This document shows, piece by piece, positions 26,386 to 35,891 of a DNA stretch of 64,000 nt (position 1 is its first letter; each line of letters starts with the position of its first letter). The stretch is taken from the NCBI RefSeq assembly GCF_021735935.1, contig NZ_WMDZ01000001.1, positions 2,542,001-2,606,000 on the forward strand, in the 5' to 3' direction. Source of the stretch: Sulfitobacter sp. M39. Its GTDB lineage: Bacteria; Pseudomonadota; Alphaproteobacteria; Rhodobacterales; Rhodobacteraceae. The position numbers were made by a program, and so were the translations under genes. The notes beneath the pieces were generated by a model. The model made no database searches and had not been told where the DNA came from. It saw nothing but the letters and a program-made list of their open reading frames with translations.

Positions 26386-27398
26386 AAAATGCTCCCAAAA
26401 TATGCGGCATGCCACAGAGCGACCGCTTGGCGGGTGTCGTCCACGTCATGCACACGGATCATTTGCACACCCTGCCCCAATCCTGCAAGCGCCACGGCGA
26501 TCGACCCCGGCGCGCGGTCCTGTGCCTGCGGCGCGTTGCCGATCGTTCCGATGAACCGTTTGCGCGACACGCCCAGCAGGATAGGCGTCCCCAAAGCGTG
26601 AAACAGGCTTAGCCGCGCCAGCAGAGCCAGATTGTGATCCTGCGTCTTGCCAAACCCGATGCCCGGGTCCGCCAGAATGGCCCCCCGCGGGATTCCTGAT
26701 GCCTCTAGCATACTGATCTGCCGCTCCAGCGCGTCAAAAACATCAAGCAGCACGTTATCGTACTGTGGGTCCAGATGCATGGTCGCGGGATCGCCTTGGG
26801 CATGCATAACGCAGACCGGCAGCGCCAGTTTTTGACACAGGGGGCCAAGGGCGGGATCAAAGGTGAAGCCCGAGACGTCGTTTACCAGATTGGCACCAGC
26901 GCTGACCGCCGCCTCGGCCACGGCGGCCTTGCGGGTATCGATGGAGATCGAAATTTGCAGCCCCGCCCCCCGCAGTGCGGCGATGACAGGGGCGGTGCGC
27001 GTAATCTCTTCGGAGACGGGCACAAAATCCGCGCCGGGGCGCGTGGACTCGCCGCCAATGTCCAGAACATCCGCGCCAGCCGCCACCATCTTTTGTGCGC
27101 CGCGCAGCGCATCGGGCACGGCGTTATGCTGCCCCCCGTCCGAGAAACTGTCCGGCGTCGTGTTCAGAATGCCCATGATGCGCGGGCGGTCCAGCGTCAG
27201 CCCTGCCATCGCGGGTCTGGGCGCGGTCAGCCGTGCCATCACGCTCGCCGGGATATCGGCCGCGGGCACAACACGGGGCGGCGCGCGACGCGACAAGACC
27301 TCGGCATGGGTGAACCAGCCCCACCCCCCCGCGAGAGACACCGCAGTGTCAGGCCGCGCGGGGCCAATCTGGACGAGAGGTCGAAAGTAATCGGTCAT
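26382..27398 (-). CDS. folP: Dihydropteroate synthase
   Basis: A 338-residue enzyme that joins p-aminobenzoate to the pterin diphosphate. The TIM barrel contains [32 protein letters not shown] and the DPGIGFGKT motif. About 70 N-terminal residues ([18 protein letters not shown] onwards) precede the barrel, longer than in E. coli FolP but as seen in relatives. It lies between folB and glmM and is coupled to glmM. Confidence 0.96.
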   Translation of the reverse strand: MTDYFRPLVQIGPARPDTAVSLAGGWGWFTHAEVLSRRAPPRVVPAADIPASVMARLTAPRPAMAGLTLDRPRIMGILNTTPDSFSDGGQHNAVPDALRGAQKMVAAGADVLDIGGESTRPGADFVPVSEEITRTAPVIAALRGAGLQISISIDTRKAAVAEAAVSAGANLVNDVSGFTFDPALGPLCQKLALPVCVMHAQGDPATMHLDPQYDNVLLDVFDALERQISMLEASGIPRGAILADPGIGFGKTQDHNLALLARLSLFHALGTPILLGVSRKRFIGTIGNAPQAQDRAPGSIAVALAGLGQGVQMIRVHDVDDTRQAVALWHAAYFGSIL

Positions 27399-27401
27399 GT
27401 C

Positions 27402-28325
27402 TCACAACCTGTCCTGGTCCACCGCCACAGCGCGCAGCGGGACAGAGGCGTCAGCCGGCAAGTCAGCCCCGATCACCAACATCTCTGTCGCGTCGAAGCT
27501 GGCGGCGAACCACGCGGCCAGGGCCACAGCATCGCGCGGCTGCGCCGAGGGGGTGTCCACGCTATCAAGCACGATCTTCGACGGGGCCCAAACACTCGTC
27601 TGGCCGTTCTTCATCGCCCAATCCAGCTCTGTCCGCGTCGCCACGACAACGCAGCGATCATCCTTTGCGGCCAGCACCCAGGCATTCTGTTCAATCGCCA
27701 GCAGATCAATCCGGCGCTGCGCCATTTTATGCCCGACCTGCGGCGCGGCGGTGTCCGATGCGCCGACACAGAGGATCAGGGGCCGCCCCATCTGGTGCAA
27801 CTGGTCCAGCCACCCCGCCAGATGCGGCGAGGCGATGGCATCATTGCTCAGATAGACCAGCTCGGGGTGTGGCACCTCGCGCGCCTCGGCCTGACTGTCG
27901 GGGGTATCGTCACGGGCGCGCACGATCTCGACGCCCAAAGCACCGGGGCCACGGTCCAGCTTTTCGATGCGCACAAACACCCGCATCGCCTGTCGTTCCA
28001 GCAGGATACGATCCGCGACCCGTTCGGCCAGCGTCTCGAGCAGGTTCAGCCGTTCGTCCGACAGCTCATAGGCGATGGCCTCGGTCACGCGGTCGTAGGA
28101 CAGGATGCGGTCCACATCGTCGTCCACGGGGCCGGTCAGCGGCTGCACCTCGACGACGACATTGAAACAGATACGCTGCGTTACGCCACGTTCGGCCTGA
28201 AAGGCGCCGATCTCGACCTCAACGATATGATCGCGCAGGGAAATCCGGTCTAGGGGTTCAGGCCCCGCCGTCGCAGCAGCGCGTTCGGACGGATGCGCAA
28301 AGGCAAGCCGCGTGTCACTTGTCAT
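27402..28325 (-). CDS. folB: Dihydroneopterin aldolase domain fused to an uncharacterised C-terminal domain
   Basis: A 307-residue protein. Residues about 25-135 are FolB (LDRISLRDHIVEVEIGAF, LSYDRVTEAIAYEL, NLLETLAERVADRIL, RIEKLDRGPGALGVEI), which cleaves dihydroneopterin to hydroxymethyl-dihydropterin. About 160 further residues (PHPELVYLSNDAIASPHLAG to the end) have no family I recognise; they alternate hydrophobic beta-like and helical segments. Plain FolB is about 120 residues, so this is over twice the usual length. It is first in the folB-folP-glmM run, 3 bp before folP. Confidence 0.88.
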   Translation of the reverse strand: MTSDTRLAFAHPSERAAATAGPEPLDRISLRDHIVEVEIGAFQAERGVTQRICFNVVVEVQPLTGPVDDDVDRILSYDRVTEAIAYELSDERLNLLETLAERVADRILLERQAMRVFVRIEKLDRGPGALGVEIVRARDDTPDSQAEAREVPHPELVYLSNDAIASPHLAGWLDQLHQMGRPLILCVGASDTAAPQVGHKMAQRRIDLLAIEQNAWVLAAKDDRCVVVATRTELDWAMKNGQTSVWAPSKIVLDSVDTPSAQPRDAVALAAWFAASFDATEMLVIGADLPADASVPLRAVAVDQDRL

Positions 28326-28433
28326 GGGTTTGGGCCTTTGCTTGTCTCACTTGCAAACGATCCTAGACCGTTTGCGCGGATGTACCAAAGCCAGACACGG
28401 CTGGCCAGCCATCAAAGACGACAGAAACGCCGC

Positions 28434-29069
28434 TTAGTTCGACGCGGTCTGAACGCCGTCACGATAGAACATGTGCACGCCGATCTTGGTGGTGCGGGTA
28501 AAGACGCGCGACCAACGGGGGCTTACGGCCGTGGTATGATAATACGTCGCCCCCCCTGTCAGCGATGGTGCCTTGCCGTCCAGCACCGCCCGCGCGACCT
28601 TGCCGACCTGCGCATAGGCGCGCGGCTCTGATATCACTTCGGCATTGCCATCGCAGGTGTAGGTGAACTGGCACTGGTATTTGCGCCCCGTCCCCTGATT
28701 GATCACGCTGCATAAAGACCCGGGAAACTGTGCGGATTTCACACGGTTCACAATCACTTCGGCCACAGCGAACTGGCCCTTGACCGTCTCGCCGCGCGCT
28801 TCAAAGTACAGCGCCTCTGCCAGACAGCGCCATTGTTCGCCGCCCGATGCTTTCGGCTGTTCGGCCAGCCATGCGCGGGTGAACTCCACCTCGCTGGCGT
28901 TGTTCGATGCGATCATGCTTTCCAGACGTTCCGACCCGACAGAGCGCAGCCCTTTGGCTTCGATGTCAGCCAGTGCTTTGGCCTGTTGCGGGCTGGCGGA
29001 CGCCACGGCAGGAGCAAGCAAAGACAGCGCCAGCAGGGCGCAGGACGAGATTTTCTGAAAAGAACGCAT
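28434..29069 (-). CDS. Secreted cell-wall hydrolase, SleB/CwlJ type
   Basis: A 211-residue exported protein with a signal peptide (MRSFQKISSCALLALSLLAP, cut near ASA) and a Hydrolase_2 (SleB-like) domain. The domain shows WRCLAEALYFEARGE with the catalytic glutamate, AVAEVIVNRV, FPGSLCSVINQG, CQFTYTCDG, and GGATYYHTTAVSPRWSR. It probably cuts or remodels peptidoglycan in the periplasm. GAGG precedes the start by 6 nt. It stands alone between folB and ppdK. Confidence 0.9.
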   Translation of the reverse strand: MRSFQKISSCALLALSLLAPAVASASPQQAKALADIEAKGLRSVGSERLESMIASNNASEVEFTRAWLAEQPKASGGEQWRCLAEALYFEARGETVKGQFAVAEVIVNRVKSAQFPGSLCSVINQGTGRKYQCQFTYTCDGNAEVISEPRAYAQVGKVARAVLDGKAPSLTGGATYYHTTAVSPRWSRVFTRTTKIGVHMFYRDGVQTASN

Positions 29070-29197
29070 TGAGCGCCTCGCAAGTAGTTTCGGACAGCGC
29101 CCCCTACCCAAACTGGCACCAAGCGTAAACCCTGCCGAAACCGCCTGCGCGGGAACCCGCACAGGAAAACAACATCTAGGCGATCAGCCGCGCAAAA

Positions 29198-31720
29198 CTA
29201 CCCGATCTTGTCCGCGATTGCGAGCTGTGCCGCCGCCAATCTGGCGACCGGAACACGGAAAGGTGAGCAAGAAACGTAGTCAAATCCCGCGTCACGGCAA
29301 AAAGCAATCGATTCGGGGTTGCCGCCGTGCTCTCCGCAGATCGACAAGGTAATCCCAGGTTGTGCATCCCGCCCCCGCGCGGCACCAAGCTGAAGCAACT
29401 CTCCGACGCCGTCACGGTCCAGCATATGGAAGGGATCTTCGGGGAAAACGCCCTGCTGCACGTAGGTCGACATGAACCGTCCCGCGTCATCGCGGCTCAA
29501 CCCATAGGTCATCTGCGTCAGGTCGTTTGTCCCGAAGCTGAGGAAGGAACAATGGGGCGAAATCTCTCCGGCGCGCAGGGCGGCACGGGGCGTTTCGACC
29601 ATCACGCCCAAACGGTAGGTAAAGCTCGCGCCGCGTTCGGATTTCACTGCCGTTGCGATCTTGTCGACGCTGGCCTTGATCAGCTCCACCTCGCGTTTGG
29701 CCGAAACAAGCGGGATCATGATCTCGGGCACCACGGGGTCGCCATCGCGGCTGGCTTCGATCGTGGCCTCGAAAATCGCGCGGGCTTGCATCTCGTAGAT
29801 TTCGGGCACCGTCACGCCAAGACGCACGCCGCGCAGGCCGAGCATCGGGTTATATTCGGTCATCGCCTCGATCCGGCGGGTCACATTGGACAGCGGCAAA
29901 TCCAGCGCCTCGGCCAGATCGCGTTGACCAGTGCGGGTCGAGGGCAGGAATTCGTGCAAGGGCGGATCGAACAGACGGATGCACACCGGCTGCCCCTGCA
30001 TGATGCGGAAAAGCTGGATGAAATCATCGCGTTGCATTGGCAGCAACCGCTCAAGCACGGCGCGGCGGCCTTCGCTGGTGTCGGCAAAGATCATCTCGCG
30101 CATCACGGTCAGGCGGCTGGGGTCGAAGAACATATGCTCTGTCCGGCACAGCCCGATCCCCTGCGCGTCGAAATTGCGTGCGGTTTGCGCGTCGGCCGGA
30201 GTGTCGGCATTAGCACGTATCCCGATGTCGGCAGCGTCTTCGGCCCAGGACATGAGCTTTTGGAAGGTCGCATCCAGCAGCGGCTCAAGCATATCCGCGG
30301 CCCCGCACAGCACCTCTCCCGAGGTGCCGTCGAGGGTGATTTCATCGCCTGCCTTGAACATCCGCCCGTCAGGGGCCGTGATCACCCCCTTGACCAGATC
30401 GAACCGCATCGACGACGCACCGACGACGCAGGGCAAGCCCATGCCCCGCCCGATCACCGCGGCGTGGCTGGTGATGCCACCGCGTTCGGTCAGCACGGCT
30501 TGGGCAGCATGCATCCCGCGAATATCCTCGGGCGAGGTTTCGCGGCGCACCAGAATACATTTCTCGCCCCGTGCGGCACTGGCTTGCGCGTCATTCGCAT
30601 TGAACACGATCCGGCCGGTGGCGGCACCGGGGCTGGCGGCAATGCCGCGCCCGATCACATCGCGTTTCACCCGTGGGTCAACCTGCCGGTGCAACAGCTC
30701 TGTCAGGGTGCGGGGCTGGACACGCATCAGCGCCTCTTCGCGGGGGATGATCCCTTCGTCCGCCAGCGCCACCGCGATCCGCACCGCCGCCCGCGAGGAC
30801 CGCGACACGCGCACGCCATCAAGGATAAACAACTCTCCGTCAGAGATGACGAATTCCACCTGCATCTCGGCGCGCAACCGCACCCGCATCAGCGCCGCGT
30901 GCTGTTTGAGCATCTCGAAGGCTTCGGGGGCGTGTTCCTCAAGCGACGGGCCGCGTGGATCGCGCGTCAGGTAAAGCGCATCGGCCGTGTCCTGCAAGGC
31001 GTCGCGCCCCTGCGACTGGCTCAGGTACCGCCCGGTAATCTGCGGCAGGCCGGTGGTGCTGTCCACCAGCTGCAACACGCCCGATCCGCAAATCCCCGTA
31101 CCCACTCCGAATACCATCTGCTGCACAATCAGGCCCAGCCCTGCATCCGCAGGAGCCCCCTTGGCCTGCCGCAACAGCCGCGCCGAGGTGCCCTCCCACG
31201 CCCGCGCCATGGAACTAAGCACTGCGGTCAACTGGGTCACCCGGTCCTGAGGGAAGCTTTCTTCGGTCTCAAGCTCGTAGGCGCGCAGGGATTGCAGCAG
31301 CGCCTCGCGCCCGTCGCCTTCGACGTCGTCGAACATATCGGGATCCAGCCGCGCCACATTGACGGCATAGGATTGCACGAAACGGGTATAAAGCGCCGAT
31401 GCGGGCCCCTCGCCCATGCGTTCGCAATAGTCGGCATAGCGGTCATCGTTCATGCCGATGTTCATCACCGCCCCCGGCCCGCCCCAATCCGGGTCCTGGC
31501 TAGAGGGGCGCACGCATAGCAACGCGTCTTGGGGGAATTCATCGGCGACCGCTTGCAGATCGGGGATCTGCCCCTGCGCAATCTCGAGCACGACATCAAA
31601 GGGCAGCGCCACGGTGCGCGGCACCGGCAGATCAAGACGGACCAGACGTTGCAGACATTTCGCACGCCCCCCATGCGTATCATTCGCGATGGGGGCGGTT
31701 TGGGTCACAAGGGTTGTCAT
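29198..31720 (-). CDS. ppdK: Pyruvate, phosphate dikinase (divergent N-terminal domain)
   Basis: An 840-residue enzyme interconverting pyruvate+ATP+Pi and PEP+AMP+PPi. The phosphohistidine domain has TERGGITSHAAVIGRGMG (catalytic His), and the PEP-utilising barrel has GIGLCRTEHMFF, GVMVETPRAAL, SFGTNDLTQMTYG and the catalytic Cys in SICGEHGGNPESIAFC. The N-terminal ATP-grasp is shorter and altered: where the family normally has a VRSGARxSMPGMMDT block, this protein reads CVRPSSQDPDWGGPGAVMN. Start choice (ATG 31720) is uncertain because no clear ribosome binding site is seen; a GTG at 31807 is the alternative. It follows glyS. Confidence 0.9.
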   Translation of the reverse strand: MTTLVTQTAPIANDTHGGRAKCLQRLVRLDLPVPRTVALPFDVVLEIAQGQIPDLQAVADEFPQDALLCVRPSSQDPDWGGPGAVMNIGMNDDRYADYCERMGEGPASALYTRFVQSYAVNVARLDPDMFDDVEGDGREALLQSLRAYELETEESFPQDRVTQLTAVLSSMARAWEGTSARLLRQAKGAPADAGLGLIVQQMVFGVGTGICGSGVLQLVDSTTGLPQITGRYLSQSQGRDALQDTADALYLTRDPRGPSLEEHAPEAFEMLKQHAALMRVRLRAEMQVEFVISDGELFILDGVRVSRSSRAAVRIAVALADEGIIPREEALMRVQPRTLTELLHRQVDPRVKRDVIGRGIAASPGAATGRIVFNANDAQASAARGEKCILVRRETSPEDIRGMHAAQAVLTERGGITSHAAVIGRGMGLPCVVGASSMRFDLVKGVITAPDGRMFKAGDEITLDGTSGEVLCGAADMLEPLLDATFQKLMSWAEDAADIGIRANADTPADAQTARNFDAQGIGLCRTEHMFFDPSRLTVMREMIFADTSEGRRAVLERLLPMQRDDFIQLFRIMQGQPVCIRLFDPPLHEFLPSTRTGQRDLAEALDLPLSNVTRRIEAMTEYNPMLGLRGVRLGVTVPEIYEMQARAIFEATIEASRDGDPVVPEIMIPLVSAKREVELIKASVDKIATAVKSERGASFTYRLGVMVETPRAALRAGEISPHCSFLSFGTNDLTQMTYGLSRDDAGRFMSTYVQQGVFPEDPFHMLDRDGVGELLQLGAARGRDAQPGITLSICGEHGGNPESIAFCRDAGFDYVSCSPFRVPVARLAAAQLAIADKIG

Positions 31721-31824
31721 GGCGGTTTTCTGCACTGCGGCACCTTTTGGTTCCTGCGCAGCATAGGCTTTCGCCGTGGTGTGGCAAGGCGTGATCGCCT
31801 TGCCCACGTGTCGGGTCTGCTGCG

Positions 31825-34179
31825 TTACCCGTCGATTTTCGTCAGATCCGCGACCGAGCTACAGATCGTGCGGATACGGCTGAGCAGGTTCAACCGGTTG
31901 CGCCGGACTGTTGCGTTGTCAGAGTTCACCTGCACCGCGTCAAAGAAGGCATCAATCGGCCCGCGCAAGGACGCCATCGCGGACATGGCTGTGCCGAAAT
32001 CCTGTGCCTCCATCGCCGGTTTGATCTGCGCCTCTGCGGTATCAAGGGCGGCAAACAGGGCGCGCTCTTCTTCGGTCTCGGCAAACTTGATGTCCGCCCC
32101 GAAGGAGTATTCCACCCCATCCGCATCCTCGGCCTGGCTGAGAATATTGTTGGCGCGCTTGAACCCCTGAATCAGGTTTTCCCCGTCGTCGGTTTTCAAC
32201 GTCTCGCTCAACGCCTTGGCGCGTTTGACCAGCAGGGTCAGGTCGTCGTTGCCCTCCATCGCAATGCAGGCGTCGATGATGTCATGACGGACGCCTTGGT
32301 CCTTGAGGTACACCTTGAGACGGTCGTGGAGGAAGGAGAGGAGGTCCACGGCTACATTGGTAGCGGTAAAAATTAGATTCTCATCTTCTACGTAAGTATT
32401 GAGATGTTTGCCATCCTCTTCAAATTCGACATCTTTCGACCAAGCAAGATGCTCAGTCTTAAGCAATTTTTGTAGGTGTTCTCTCGGCAAACGTAGAGAG
32501 GGAATTGGCTCGCCAGTAGTAGCATCGAATTCAAGTTCTTTAGCTTCGAAAGCGCTCCAGCTTTCTTCACTTAGCTTACCAGTCTGGTCGTCTACTTCAT
32601 AGAAATCCATGTACAGCAGGTGTTTTGCATCTGCGTGAATCATAAGATTATTTGCGATACCCTCTACAAAAACATCTTGGCTTGAGATTTGGATTCCATT
32701 CTCAACCAAAATCCGAATAACGCCCAAGGCTGCGCGACGCAGCGCAAACGGGTCTTTGCTCCCCGTCGGTTTTTCGTCAATCGCCCAAAAGCCGGTCAGC
32801 TTGTCGATTTTCTCTGCCAGCGCCACGGCGATGGATACGGGCGCGGTTGGCACGTCGTCGGACGGCCCCAGCGGCGCATAATGGTCTTGGGCGGCGGCGG
32901 CGATGGCCTCGGACTTGCCGGCGGCTTTCGCGTAATAGCTGCCCATAAGGCCCTGAAGTTCGGGGAATTCATAGACCATTTCGGACGATAGATCGGCCTT
33001 GGCGAAACGTGCGGCGGCGCGAGCTTCATCGGCATCGGCCCCGACCATCGGGGCGAGTTCCCCAGCCAGTGCCTCCATGCGCGAGATCAGCTCGGCCTGT
33101 GTGCCCAGCTTGTTGTGGAAGGTCACGTTGGACAGGCGGTCCACCCAGGTCTGCATCCCGGCCTCCGACTGCGCGATGCGCAGATCGTTTTCCCAGAAGA
33201 ATTTAGCGTCCGACAGACGTGCAGAGAGCACTTTTTCGTTCCCCGCCAGAATGGTCGCGCCATCGTCGGCGGTGGTGCGGTTGGCGACGGTGACAAAGCG
33301 TTCGATGCGGCCCGTCTTGGGGTTGCGCACGGAAAAGAACTTCTGGTGCTCTTTCATCGAGGTTTGCAGCACCTCGGGCGGCAGGCCAAGGAAATCTTCG
33401 CCAATCTGCCCCATCAGCACGACGGGCCATTCCACCAGTCCTGCGACCTCGGCCAGCAGGCCCGCATCCTCGACGACCTCAAGCCCGTTGGCAAAGGCCA
33501 TATTGGTCGCGTCGTTCCAGATCGCATCACGCCGCTCTTCCGGGTCAAGCACGACAAAGGCGCGTTTCAGCTTGGCGCTGTAATCGTCAAAGCTGCTGAC
33601 GGTGATTGTATCGGGGGCCAGAAAGCGGTGCCCGCGCGTGGTATCGCCTGCGGTAATCCCGTCGATGGTCAAGGGCACGGTCTGCGCGCCATCTTCAGCC
33701 GACAGGATACACAGGATCGAATGCAGCGGGCGCACCCACCGCAAGCTGCCACTGCCCCAACGCATGGATTTGGGCCATGGGAAATTGCGAACGGTGGTTT
33801 CCAGCACTTCTGCCACAATCTCGGCTGCGGGACGGCCCGGCTTGTTGATCATGGCAAACAGGATCTTGCCCTTGGGGGTGTCGCGCTCTTCCAGCTGGTC
33901 ACGGGTCAGCCCCGCACCGCGCAGGAACCCTTCGATGGCTTTTTCCGGCGCGTCGGCCTTGGGGCCTTTGCGTTCCTCGACCAGCGACGGGCTGGCATCC
34001 AGCATCCCCTCGATCGTCAGGGTCAGACGACGCGGCGTCGAAAAGGCCGCGGCAGAGGCATAGGTCAGCCCCGCATCCACCAGACCGTTCGTCACCAGTT
34101 TCTTTAGATCATCCGCCGCGCGCGCCTGCATGCGGGCGGGGATTTCTTCCGAGAAAAGCTCTATCAGGAGGTCGGGCAT
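31825..34179 (-). CDS. glyS: Glycyl-tRNA synthetase beta subunit with a low-GC insertion
   Basis: A 784-residue subunit of the alpha2beta2 GlyRS; it binds tRNA(Gly). It starts MPDLLIELFSEEIPARMQ and ends in the DALR anticodon-binding region. Family members I know are about 690 residues; the surplus sits at residues about 490-605 (positions about 32360-32710), between ALGVIRILVENG and LLSFLHDRLKVYLKDQG. That stretch is acidic (FEAKELEFDATTGEPIP, DVEFEEDGKHLN) and AT-richer: two 60-base lines I counted have 43% and 35% GC against 60% in a flanking line. The frame is intact, so the insertion is translated. Confidence 0.93.
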   Translation of the reverse strand: MPDLLIELFSEEIPARMQARAADDLKKLVTNGLVDAGLTYASAAAFSTPRRLTLTIEGMLDASPSLVEERKGPKADAPEKAIEGFLRGAGLTRDQLEERDTPKGKILFAMINKPGRPAAEIVAEVLETTVRNFPWPKSMRWGSGSLRWVRPLHSILCILSAEDGAQTVPLTIDGITAGDTTRGHRFLAPDTITVSSFDDYSAKLKRAFVVLDPEERRDAIWNDATNMAFANGLEVVEDAGLLAEVAGLVEWPVVLMGQIGEDFLGLPPEVLQTSMKEHQKFFSVRNPKTGRIERFVTVANRTTADDGATILAGNEKVLSARLSDAKFFWENDLRIAQSEAGMQTWVDRLSNVTFHNKLGTQAELISRMEALAGELAPMVGADADEARAAARFAKADLSSEMVYEFPELQGLMGSYYAKAAGKSEAIAAAAQDHYAPLGPSDDVPTAPVSIAVALAEKIDKLTGFWAIDEKPTGSKDPFALRRAALGVIRILVENGIQISSQDVFVEGIANNLMIHADAKHLLYMDFYEVDDQTGKLSEESWSAFEAKELEFDATTGEPIPSLRLPREHLQKLLKTEHLAWSKDVEFEEDGKHLNTYVEDENLIFTATNVAVDLLSFLHDRLKVYLKDQGVRHDIIDACIAMEGNDDLTLLVKRAKALSETLKTDDGENLIQGFKRANNILSQAEDADGVEYSFGADIKFAETEEERALFAALDTAEAQIKPAMEAQDFGTAMSAMASLRGPIDAFFDAVQVNSDNATVRRNRLNLLSRIRTICSSVADLTKIDG

Positions 34180-34277
34180 GGGTTCGTACCTTTCGGGGCC
34201 GCGTGTCGCTTGGGTGCGGTTAAATATGTGTCGCGCAAACAGCGCTTATGTCAAAGGGCCGGTCGATCCGGGGCGGA

Positions 34278-34799
34278 TCAGTCGGCGGGGCGTTGCGGGC
34301 AGGCTTCGCCCACCACGGTGCCATCATAGGATTTGTCGCCACAATCGTTCAGCTCGTGCCAGACATAGCCCCGCCCGTCCGAGCTGATCGCGACAATACG
34401 GTCAACGCCGAAATGCACGTTCTTCTGCCCCAGAAAGGTCAGCGCCGTGCCTGCCTCGATCTCTTCTGCGATGGCTTTGGCGTCGAAACAATCGAACCAG
34501 CCCGGTGCATTGCGCGGCGTGACCTCGTCGCTGACGACATAGGTTTCGGACAGCATAGCGAGGCTGAGCGAGGTGTCGAAACATGCGCGGTAGCGGATGG
34601 GCGAGCTGTCGGCGTCGATGGCGCGGAAATTGTCGGTCAGGATCGGCTCGGACGCATTGCTGGAGATCGACACCAGCGAGACACCGTCGTCCGGTGCCGG
34701 CGCTTCGTGATAATAGCCGTAGACCTGTAGATAATAAAGCGCGAGACCCGCAATGGCTGCTGCAACCAAGATGACGCCTCCTACAATTTTACCGTTCAT
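34278..34799 (-). CDS. Small membrane-anchored protein (probably DUF6446)
   Basis: A 173-residue protein with a single N-terminal membrane anchor ([20 protein letters not shown]) and a periplasmic domain with four cysteines (RACFD, FDCFD, NDCGD, EACPQ). I recall such proteins in Rhodobacteraceae glyQ-glyS operons as DUF6446, without known function. Its ATG overlaps the glyQ stop by 4 bp, so it is translated with GlyQ. The upstream ATG six codons earlier lies inside glyQ and is less likely. Confidence 0.75.
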   Translation of the reverse strand: MNGKIVGGVILVAAAIAGLALYYLQVYGYYHEAPAPDDGVSLVSISSNASEPILTDNFRAIDADSSPIRYRACFDTSLSLAMLSETYVVSDEVTPRNAPGWFDCFDAKAIAEEIEAGTALTFLGQKNVHFGVDRIVAISSDGRGYVWHELNDCGDKSYDGTVVGEACPQRPAD

Positions 34800-35734
34800 G
34801 CCGCGTTTTCCGACCAACCGCCGGCCCGTGTCTGAACAAAGGCGTCAGCGCAGGCTTTGGCAAGGGTGCGCACCCGCCCGATATAGGCCTGACGCTCTGT
34901 CACCGAGATGACACCGCGTGCGTCCAGCAGGTTGAAGATGTGGCTCGCCTTGATGCATTGGTCATAGGCGGGGTGCGCCATCACGATGCGCTTGCCGGTC
35001 TTGGGGTCCACGGCGTCTTGCGCAAGGATCGCCTTGCACTCGTTCTCGGCCTCGACAAAGTGGTCCAGCAGCACGTCGGTATTGGCGACATCAAAGTTCC
35101 AGCGGGCGTATTCTTCCTCGGTCTGTTTGAACACGTCACCATAGGTCAGCGGGATCGGCGCGTCGGGGCTGTTAAAGGGCATGTCCATCACGTGATCGAC
35201 GCCCAGAACATACATCGCCAGACGCTCAAGCCCGTAGGTCAACTCTCCCGATACAGGATGGCAATCGTGGCCGCCGACCTGCTGGAAATAGGTGAACTGC
35301 GACACTTCCATGCCGTCACACCAGACTTCCCAACCCAGTCCCCATGCGCCCAACGTGGGGCTTTCCCAGTCATCCTCGACAAAGCGGATGTCATGCAGCG
35401 CCATATCGATCCCGATCGCCTCTAGCGAGCCAAGGTAGAGCTCTTGCAGATTGGGCGGGCTGGGTTTGATCAGCGCCTGAAACTGGTAGTAATGCTGCAA
35501 ACGGTTGGGGTTTTCCCCATAGCGCCCGTCGGTTGGGCGGCGCGAGGGCTGCACATAGGCGGCGGCCCAAGGGTTGGTGCCAAGCGCGCGCAGGGTCGTG
35601 GCCGGGTGGAACGTACCCGCACCGACTTCCATGTCGTAGGGCTGCAGGACCGCACAGCCCTGACGTGCCCAATAGGACTGTAGGGCGAGGATGATTTCCT
35701 GAAATGAACGGGGGCGCTGGACCGGGTCGGACAT
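34796..35734 (-). CDS. glyQ: Glycyl-tRNA synthetase alpha subunit
   Basis: A 312-residue class II synthetase catalytic subunit that activates glycine. Recognisable stretches are [55 protein letters not shown] and [13 protein letters not shown]. The start at 35734 gives the usual N-terminus; the upstream extension is not family-like. It heads the glyQ-DUF6446-glyS(-ppdK) run and is divergent from the protease-like gene at 35892. Confidence 0.97.
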   Translation of the reverse strand: MSDPVQRPRSFQEIILALQSYWARQGCAVLQPYDMEVGAGTFHPATTLRALGTNPWAAAYVQPSRRPTDGRYGENPNRLQHYYQFQALIKPSPPNLQELYLGSLEAIGIDMALHDIRFVEDDWESPTLGAWGLGWEVWCDGMEVSQFTYFQQVGGHDCHPVSGELTYGLERLAMYVLGVDHVMDMPFNSPDAPIPLTYGDVFKQTEEEYARWNFDVANTDVLLDHFVEAENECKAILAQDAVDPKTGKRIVMAHPAYDQCIKASHIFNLLDARGVISVTERQAYIGRVRTLAKACADAFVQTRAGGWSENAA

Positions 35735-35891
35735 AAGATTTTGCCTTTGCTGCTGCGCGCCTTTCCTAAGGTGCTGTCGCGGTAGGGTCAATTGGCAGCT
35801 TTGTGATGATTTGCGCTGTCTCAAGCATGGTATTTTGCACAGGTTCCTGCTTATCTACTGCAAGTTTAAATCCTTGAGAGCACCCATACCT

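Noticed and set aside
29327..31519. Very long open frame (730 codons) antisense to ppdK
   Set aside because: It is a GC-rich shadow of ppdK; the translation is low-complexity His/Arg/Gly-rich and has no family features. The same holds for the long antisense frames across folP-folB (26775-28253), the secreted protein (35766-37193), metZ/folE2 (40638-41978) and acs (61738-62883).
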